The notes under the pieces: generated by a model
Database searches by the model: none
What the model was told of the DNA's origin: nothing
What the model saw: the letters and a program-made list of their open reading frames with translations, nothing else
Part shown: positions 58,699 to 64,000 of the stretch, piece by piece
How positions within the stretch are numbered: position 1 is the stretch's first letter
How the letters are laid out: every line of letters begins with the position of its first letter
Program-made: the position numbers and the translations under genes
DNA from: SZUA-309 sp965230005
GTDB taxonomy: Bacteria > Pseudomonadota > Gammaproteobacteria > Pseudomonadales > Azotimanducaceae
Direction: 5' to 3'
NCBI GenBank assembly: GCA_965230005.1
Contig: OZ245934.1
Coordinates: forward strand, 2,852,001 to 2,916,000
Length of the DNA stretch: 64,000 bases

Positions 58699-61065
58699 CT
58701 AGAGATGCAGCCGTACTCCAAGCGTGAAGAGCTGCCGACTCTTGAACTTACCGAACTCACCGCGCCAGTCGACAAAGCCGGTGAACTGGCTGCCGAGACG
58801 GAAGTCCGTGCCTGCACCAATACCGAAGTTGGTGGTGCTGCCGTCGTCGCCGTCGAGGGCGAGACTGAGATCGGTCACGGGATCTGCTGCAATCCAGGCC
58901 CGATCATCGAGGGCGCTGCGATGCACGACCCCCAGATAAAATCGCGGCGCGAAACGCGCCGAATCCTGGAACGGTCTGCGCACGGTCAGGAGCCCCGAGA
59001 CCTGCAGGGATTCGACGTCGTCTTCCGTGGCGTAACTCAAGTCAGAACCGCCGACCTCGGTGTAGGGATCCTGATCGAGGAGGACGTAGTCCAGCACCAC
59101 GGAAGGCTCGAAGTACCAGTTCGACGGCTCGGCGCGAAACGGTTCAAAGGCAAAGCGGCCGCCGATGACCCCACGGACGGAGACGTTGCTGCTGTCAAAG
59201 TCGGCGTTTGCGCGCCCATCGCTGCCTTCGACGAAGAACACCCGGCTCTGCGCCGTTTCCGAGGTCCCGCCGGCGAGGGCGAGCCTCCCCCAGAACCGGT
59301 CACCCGGCACATCCAGATAAATCCCGTAGAGCACGTTGTCTGCATCGAGCTCGCTGCCGTCTTCCGCGTCGAGATCCGTCCGGCTGTAGCCAATCCCGCC
59401 ACCGAGACGGACGCGGCTGCCAAGGCGCACATCGCCCCCGAACATCAGGCCGCTGATCCACCAGTCACCACCGGGCAGTTCATCGCGTTCTTCGCGTTCT
59501 CCGTAGTGGGCAATGCCGCGCAGCCAGAGCCCGCTGCCCGTGCCCGGATCACCGATACCGCTGGTCAGACTGTCTAGGGTGACATAGGCGCTGTCGAGGG
59601 CTGCGTCCAGCTGGCTGTCCTGCACGGAGGTGCTCGCACGGATGATGCGGACACTGTTCGCGCCCACGGACACGGCCACCTGCGCTCTGCCGTCGGTGCG
59701 GATGCTGCTGAAATCGCCGCTGATGCCACCATCAGCCGTCAGGACATCCGCAACCGCATCGGAGCCCGCGGCGATAACCAGCTCGCCGTCGAGGGCTGCG
59801 CTACCACTGATCTGCAAGCGACCGATCCCCACCGTGCCATCACCTACCCGGAGCGACGCGGTGCCGTCCTGCGAATAATCCCCAGTCAGAACGAGACCAC
59901 CCTCACCCACCGTGACTCCGCCACCGCTGTTCTGGAGATCGCCGATGATCGTGCCACGACCGGCGAGAGAGCCGCCCAGCAACAGGACCTCCCCCGGTAC
60001 CGCGCCAGCAAGTCGGGTGTCGAGGGTGCCGTTGATGGTCAACAGGCCGGACTCGATGGTGGCGCTCCGGGCGCTTACCTGTCCGGACAGCGTCCAGGAA
60101 TCACCACTCATGATCAGGGTCGAAAAGTTCTCGAAATTGGCGTCCTCAACCCCGGACCCATTGAGCACCAGCGTGTCCGCGGGCGTAGCGCCGGTGGAGA
60201 CCACGTTGCCGATTAGGTCCGACCCGGTCTCGAGGGTGAGCGTGTTGTCGCCGCCCCGTAGCTCGATCGCGACGGTGGCACCTTCGACGCGCGCACTGTT
60301 CGTCAGCACCGTGCCGCCGTCGGTGACGATCGCCGTTGCCGCCGTGGAGCTAATGGAACCGCTGTTGCTCAGATCACCGCCGCTGCCGAGGGACAGGCCC
60401 GTGCCAGAGGCGCTGATCGTTCCCGAGTTCGTCACCGAAGCTCCGGGGCCGGCGTTTACACCGGTGCCGGCGCTCGTGATCGTGCCGCTATTGTCTAGGG
60501 TGGTGGCAATACCCGTATCCACGGCGATGCCAGCAGCGCCGCTGACGTTGATCGTTCCGGAATTGTCCACGGCGCCGTCTTCGATACGCACCCCACCGAG
60601 CACACCGTTGATCGTGCCGGAACTGATTACCGACGCACTGTCGAGGACCAGATCTACTGCAATACCCTCGCTGCTCTCGAGGGTGCCCGTGTTGTTCACG
60701 CTGACGGAGCCGGTGCCGTTGATGTCTGTATCCCGCACGGCTTCGAGCGCCGAGCGGACCGAGCCATCGTTCGTGAGCTCACCCCGATCACCCAGGTTGA
60801 CGGCTGCGGCAGCCGACGTGCTGAGTCGCGCACTCGCCTCCACGGTGACGGTCAGGTTGGTGTTTGTCGCCGTGCTGCCGATGCCGGTCGTGAAAGGATT
60901 CGGATCCTCCGCGTTGCAGGTGACGTCCACGCCATCGGCTTCGATGTCGGCAACGCTACCCGCGGAAGCCGTGCAGTCAGCACCGGCGGGCGGCGCCGCC
61001 AGCAGGGTCACGAGCAGCAGTACAGAAACGGCAGAAAGCGCAGCAGGAAACTCCGCAGAACGCAT
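58699..61065 (-). CDS. autotransporter (type Va) adhesin-like protein
   Basis: 788 residues from ATG 61065, with a signal peptide (L-L-L-V-T-L-L-A-A-P-P-A-G-A-D). The passenger (about 30-490) is a glycine/serine-rich series of short imperfect repeats of the form 'NSGTI...G.A' (D-N-S-G-T-I, T-N-S-G-T-I, S-N-S-G-S-I), predicting a beta-helix. The last 280 residues form the autotransporter barrel: L-W-L-R-G-I-A-H-Y-G-E-R, W-W-I-S-G-L-M-F-G-G-D, ending in a C-terminal aromatic/Leu strand (L-F-T-L-G-V-R-L-H-L). Likely cell surface. Confidence 0.9.
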   Translation of the reverse strand: MRSAEFPAALSAVSVLLLVTLLAAPPAGADCTASAGSVADIEADGVDVTCNAEDPNPFTTGIGSTATNTNLTVTVEASARLSTSAAAAVNLGDRGELTNDGSVRSALEAVRDTDINGTGSVSVNNTGTLESSEGIAVDLVLDSASVISSGTINGVLGGVRIEDGAVDNSGTINVSGAAGIAVDTGIATTLDNSGTITSAGTGVNAGPGASVTNSGTISASGTGLSLGSGGDLSNSGSISSTAATAIVTDGGTVLTNSARVEGATVAIELRGGDNTLTLETGSDLIGNVVSTGATPADTLVLNGSGVEDANFENFSTLIMSGDSWTLSGQVSARSATIESGLLTINGTLDTRLAGAVPGEVLLLGGSLAGRGTIIGDLQNSGGGVTVGEGGLVLTGDYSQDGTASLRVGDGTVGIGRLQISGSAALDGELVIAAGSDAVADVLTADGGISGDFSSIRTDGRAQVAVSVGANSVRIIRASTSVQDSQLDAALDSAYVTLDSLTSGIGDPGTGSGLWLRGIAHYGEREERDELPGGDWWISGLMFGGDVRLGSRVRLGGGIGYSRTDLDAEDGSELDADNVLYGIYLDVPGDRFWGRLALAGGTSETAQSRVFFVEGSDGRANADFDSSNVSVRGVIGGRFAFEPFRAEPSNWYFEPSVVLDYVLLDQDPYTEVGGSDLSYATEDDVESLQVSGLLTVRRPFQDSARFAPRFYLGVVHRSALDDRAWIAADPVTDLSLALDGDDGSTTNFGIGAGTDFRLGSQFTGFVDWRGEFGKFKSRQLFTLGVRLHL

Positions 61066-61384
61066 CGCAACCTCGACGGTCGATCGGAGTCCGGATGGTA
61101 GCACCGGAGTGCAACGCTTATACGTTCTGTCAGCGACTTACCTCATCGGCGCGCGACTACTGCAGGTACTGATCAGGCACAAGCATTGCTGAGCGGCGGG
61201 AACCCCGCCAGACTCGCAGCTCCCTGGCCATGGATCTCCCGAGCTGGCAGAGCCGAACGACAGTGCTTCCCTGGCACCCAGTCAGCGCCGTCTGCAGCGT
61301 CCGCCGGACTTCACCGGCGCACGGCTGAACCGCTTCGGTCAGGTTTTCCTGCGCCACGGTTTACCCGTTGCCCTGGTCGGCGCC

Positions 61385-61867
61385 TTGTGCCTACTGCTGC
61401 CCGATGTCCCCGGCCTTCTGGCGCGTGGCCTCGCTGCTGCAGGCGCAGCGCCCGCGCGCCACCTGTTGGCGGGCGTTGCAATCTTCGGGACTCTGCTCGC
61501 CTATTCCGCCTACCTCGACCGCCGCCTGAGCCCTGGCACCATCGCCTGGATGCTCTACCTGCTGGCGCTATCAGTCTGGGAGGAGTGGGTATTCAGACTG
61601 GTGATCCCCTACTACGGTGAGATGCAGGGCTACGATCTCCGCGCGCTCGTCATCGGCAGCAATCTTCTCTTCGGTGCGCTGCACTACTTCACGCTGCGCT
61701 GGAAATGGCCCTGGTGCCTGGCTGCCTTTCTCGGTGGCATGGCCTTGAGCCGGCAGATGAACCTGCACTTCGATCTGGCGCTCGTGATCGGCATTCACTG
61801 GATCGCCACCTACGTGAACACACCACGGCTGCCCGGCGCGATAGGGCGGGGCGATTCCCGGCGGTGA
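61385..61867 (+). CDS. CPBP-type (Abi/CAAX protease-like) membrane protein; start uncertain
   Basis: 160 residues from TTG 61385. W-E-E-W-V-F-R-L-V (EExxxR) and F-G-A-L-H-Y-F (FxxxH), then H-W-I-A, are the metal-binding motifs of CPBP intramembrane proteases. The frame is open back to 61193 and encodes R-F-G-Q-V-F-L-R-H-G-L-P-V-A-L-V-G-A-L, a probable first helix without any ATG, GTG or TTG. So the true start may be CTG or the 5' end may be damaged. The 319 bases from 61066 hold this extension and nothing else evident. Confidence 0.68.
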   Translation: MCLLLPDVPGLLARGLAAAGAAPARHLLAGVAIFGTLLAYSAYLDRRLSPGTIAWMLYLLALSVWEEWVFRLVIPYYGEMQGYDLRALVIGSNLLFGALHYFTLRWKWPWCLAAFLGGMALSRQMNLHFDLALVIGIHWIATYVNTPRLPGAIGRGDSRR

Positions 61868-61891
61868 TGCTGACGGGAATCGCGGGCCGAA

Positions 61892-62641
61892 CTACTCCTG
61901 TCCGCCCAGGGTCAGGACTGCTCTGCTGATGGTGCGACTTTCCACGCGGCGGAACTCGTTCGCGTCTTCAGCGTACTCAGCAAAGTCATCGGAGGCCATG
62001 AAGGTTTCCACGCCGGAAAGCAGCGTCCCGACATCCTTCGCCATGAAGCTCACCCAGTGGGTTCCAGGAGTAAGACCCATGGCAATGATCTGGCCCGCGA
62101 ACAGATTGCCCGGGAAGGCCTTCGCCGCGTCGGAGGCGATGATCTCCTCGAGAGCAGCCGTGAAGCGCGGAGGATCCAGGGCAGTGATGCCGAAGATCAT
62201 CAGGGCAGATCCGGGGCCACCGATGCCCTCTTCGTTCCAGACAGCGTGTGTCTGCGAGAAGACGTTCTCCGTCTCGATCGTGACAACGTCACTCATGGCT
62301 TCCAGGAACTCGGCGCGATCGCTCGACCCGTCCGCGATGGCCATGTTGCGTTCCATCTCTGCGGCGGGGCCGTAGAAAACGGAGACGGTATGCGTCGCCG
62401 AATCAGCTCCGTTCGCGAGGCTCGCAGAGAGCGTGACCTGAGTGGTGAGTTTCTGCCCGGTTGGCGAGTTTCGATACCTGGTCATCGCGTCGACAACCGC
62501 AGCGGGATCTTCAACCACCATCGCGAAATACTGACCGAAGATCGTGGGTGATGCGTGATTGTCCGCCGACACGGGGCTTGCCAGCATCGTCGCCACACAG
62601 AGACTGGCGGCCAGGAGCAAGGTTCTTCTTAAGTGGATCAT
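61892..62641 (-). CDS. exported hypothetical protein
   Basis: 249 residues with a signal peptide (L-L-L-A-A-S-L-C-V-A-T-M-L-A-S-P-V-S-A). The mature part has two similar halves (F-A-M-V-V-E-D-P-A-A-V-V-D-A-M-T-R-Y; L-M-I-F-G-I-T-A-L-D-P-P-R-F-T-A-A-L-E-E), suggesting a duplicated ferredoxin-like or dimeric alpha/beta-barrel fold. No motif gives a function. A terminator hairpin for the opposite-neighbour gene lies upstream at 62826. Confidence 0.75.
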   Translation of the reverse strand: MIHLRRTLLLAASLCVATMLASPVSADNHASPTIFGQYFAMVVEDPAAVVDAMTRYRNSPTGQKLTTQVTLSASLANGADSATHTVSVFYGPAAEMERNMAIADGSSDRAEFLEAMSDVVTIETENVFSQTHAVWNEEGIGGPGSALMIFGITALDPPRFTAALEEIIASDAAKAFPGNLFAGQIIAMGLTPGTHWVSFMAKDVGTLLSGVETFMASDDFAEYAEDANEFRRVESRTISRAVLTLGGQE

Positions 62642-62825
62642 TGGACTTGTCCTTCAACTATTGGAAGCAGAAGAACCCGGTCCATCCATGACATCGCAGA
62701 ACGCCTGGCTGCGAGGTCGGTCGACTACGCCTGAGCCGAACACAGACACGACACGAGTTCTTCACGACTCGTCCGCGTCCGACGGCACAAAACCAGAGAC
62801 GGGCGATGGCGGAAGCTTAACAAAT

Positions 62826-62840
62826 CCCGTCACTGACGGG
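62826..62840 (-). terminator. probable terminator of the PhyH gene
   Basis: Read on the minus strand: CCCGTCAGTGACGGG then ATTTGTT. A perfect palindrome with a 3-base loop (6-bp stem CCCGTC/GACGGG) followed by a T-rich run. It lies 34 bases after the PhyH-type stop codon. Confidence 0.5.
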
Positions 62841-62873
62841 CAGCCATCCACCAGAGCGCACGGTGTCGGCCTA

Positions 62874-63728
62874 TCAGGCCTGGGCTTCTCCATCGCTGCC
62901 GTCATAAAGACGATCGACCAGCTCCGGCAGGAAGTAGCGCTGAGTCACCATGAGCCGTGGCTGGTCCGAACTGTTAGGCGCAAGAGAGTGCAGCAGACGC
63001 AGGTCGGTGAACCACACATCACCCGGCTCGCCGGTGAGCTCAACCACCTGCAGGGGAATGTCACCGTCCTGCGTCAGCGCCATGAGCCGCGCTTCGTCGA
63101 CGGCGTTGCCCTCCGGCTGCGCACGGTTCATCAGCTCACGGAAAAAGGGATGTTCAGTCCTGAGACGTTTTTTGATGTCTTTCGATCGGACTTTGCCGCA
63201 GTCATTCAGATAGCGGTGTGAGCCCGCTGCCACGACGGTACCACCCCCACCCGGTGCCACGAATTGCAGGAAGAGAAACGCCTGCACCCCCGGGCAGCCA
63301 GCCGCACCGAGGCGCGGCGCGTCCACGTGCCAGAGCTTCCGGGGCAGCGCCCAGCTTTCGGCGTTCGGGGGCGTGAACAGCAGCTGCGGTCGCGGCACCG
63401 GGCAAGAGACTTCGCGATCGTCGAGCAAGGCACGAGCGGCTGCTTCGACTTCTGTGCCGCACAGTGCATTGAAGACTGCGTGGTTCCGGACGCTCTGTTT
63501 CAGCGGTTTCGTCAGCTTCGACTGGCGGGCCATGTCGGCCAGGCCGTTGAGCCGTGGCGCTGTCCATCGTCCCTGGTCGCAGACCCCCGCCCGTTCCAGA
63601 CCACCCATGACCAGATCGAGGGCAGATCGAACGACATCGGCAGCGAGCAGCCCGGGCACCTTGACCACACCCCGGGCACGGAATGCCTCGCGTTGTGCTT
63701 CGCTGAGAATGCTGTGCTGGGTGGTCAT
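62874..63728 (-). CDS. phytanoyl-CoA dioxygenase (PhyH)-like protein
   Basis: 284 residues from ATG 63728; the open frame extends upstream without family-like sequence. It has K-L-W-H-V-D-A-P-R (HxD), distal R-L-L-H-S-L-A-P-N-S and Q-P-R-L-M-V-T-Q-R-Y for 2-oxoglutarate. V-Q-A-F-L-F-L-Q-F-V-A-P-G-G-G-G-T-V-V-A-A-G-S-H-R-Y is the typical core strand. Fe(II)/2-oxoglutarate-dependent hydroxylase; substrate unknown. It is divergent from the partial gene at the right edge. Confidence 0.82.
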   Translation of the reverse strand: MTTQHSILSEAQREAFRARGVVKVPGLLAADVVRSALDLVMGGLERAGVCDQGRWTAPRLNGLADMARQSKLTKPLKQSVRNHAVFNALCGTEVEAAARALLDDREVSCPVPRPQLLFTPPNAESWALPRKLWHVDAPRLGAAGCPGVQAFLFLQFVAPGGGGTVVAAGSHRYLNDCGKVRSKDIKKRLRTEHPFFRELMNRAQPEGNAVDEARLMALTQDGDIPLQVVELTGEPGDVWFTDLRLLHSLAPNSSDQPRLMVTQRYFLPELVDRLYDGSDGEAQA

Positions 63729-63901
63729 CGTCCGAGTTGCTGCACTGCCTGCGCGCATTGTCCGGACGCTCCCGGAGGTCGTCAAAATCGCGCGACAGCA
63801 GCCCGGCCAGACACCGTTTCGCTGAAGCGGGTTTGAATCGGGCACCTTGAGCCGCGCGGGCCACTGCCGGATCATTCCCGGGCGGAGAGGGAGAAGACAC
63901 C

Positions 63902-64000
63902 GTGACCGAATTGGGCTGGCAGGGGATCGATCAAAGCGCGGAGCAGGTCGCAACGTTACGTGCGTATCTCGAGCGCGAGAACGGCCTTCGAGGCCTCGAG
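63902..64000 (+). CDS. unidentified gene, 5' end only (truncated by window)
   Basis: GTG at 63902 follows GGAGAGGGAG by about 8 bases and opens a frame to the window edge: V-T-E-L-G-W-Q-G-I-D-Q-S-A-E-Q-V then L-R-A-Y-L-E-R-E-N-G-L-R-G-L-E. Only 33 residues are visible. The segment 'LRAYLE...GLRG' resembles the start of acyl-CoA-linked APH-like phosphotransferases, but this is too short to decide. Confidence 0.5.
   Translation, partial: MTELGWQGIDQSAEQVATLRAYLERENGLRGLE

Noticed and set aside
59912..61192. A 426-codon plus-strand frame inside the autotransporter gene.
   Set aside because: Serine- and proline-rich low-complexity product, an antisense shadow of the repeat passenger.
1..64000. 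tRNA or rRNA genes, CRISPR arrays, insertion sequences, att sites or an origin.
   Set aside because: No cloverleaf with a GGTTC-type T arm, spaced direct repeat series, transposase motif or dnaA-box cluster was seen.

Overview
The window is GC-rich, densely coded chromosomal DNA, most likely from a free-living, aerobic gammaproteobacterium. This is inferred from the RlmG-type 23S rRNA methyltransferase, CysD, RND efflux pump, autotransporter and lipoproteins, which indicate a Gram-negative envelope, and from the accessory catabolic repertoire: vanadium haloperoxidase, Baeyer-Villiger-type flavin monooxygenase, short-chain dehydrogenases, amidohydrolase, phytanoyl-CoA-type dioxygenases and two sulfatases. 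No tRNA, rRNA, CRISPR array, insertion sequence, integrase or phage gene was recognised. Genes sit in short operons on both strands, and many are paired with a divergent regulator.

Layout. 0-8 kb: end of a creatininase-like gene and LysR; PNPOx-fold protein, sterol-desaturase-like hydroxylase, GFA protein, double-GNAT protein; a minus-strand vanadium haloperoxidase / truncated DUF385-like / VOC operon facing an HxlR regulator, followed by an orphan promoter and terminator that may encode a small RNA. 8-20 kb: APH-type kinase, atypical M19 dipeptidase, HEAT-repeat DNA-alkylation-repair protein, DoxX/DOPA-dioxygenase pair with LysR, HxlR/carboxymuconolactone-decarboxylase pair with twin operators, Ogt, DUF3237/MarR pair with tandem palindromes, amidohydrolase, and a decayed ketopantoate-reductase pseudogene. 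20-31 kb: MoaF-like secreted protein, cation/proton antiporter, an autoregulated TetR / serine hydrolase / SnoaL operon opposite AraC, hydrolase plus double-SnoaL protein, flavin monooxygenase. 31-41 kb: hydrolases, three SDRs, CysD without CysN, Ca/Na antiporter, secreted DUF7282-like protein, long-form isocitrate dehydrogenase. 41-50 kb: secreted metallo-beta-lactamase-fold hydrolase, DUF3299-like protein, lipoprotein sulfatase with divergent AraC, diguanylate cyclase, rlmG and a second sulfatase. 50-64 kb: a redoxin gene with an in-frame UGA, an ECF permease, PhyH-type dioxygenases, an RND pump, metallophosphoesterase, cyclic-nucleotide-binding protein, autotransporter, CPBP-type membrane protein and a secreted protein.

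The standout is 50139-51290. Its reading frame is interrupted only by one TGA, placed where thioredoxin-fold relatives have the first catalytic cysteine (W-UGA-P-P-C-R). A 7-bp hairpin with a GTG loop begins 14 nt after the codon, fitting the published bacterial SECIS model. The predicted selenoprotein also carries a C-terminal domain resembling the N-terminal domain of DsbD, with its own Cys pair. Other notable signals are regulatory: two tandem perfect 19-bp palindromes (MarR), two 17-bp palindromes (HxlR), and a perfect 26-bp palindrome plus a partner site (TetR), each next to the regulator that probably binds it.
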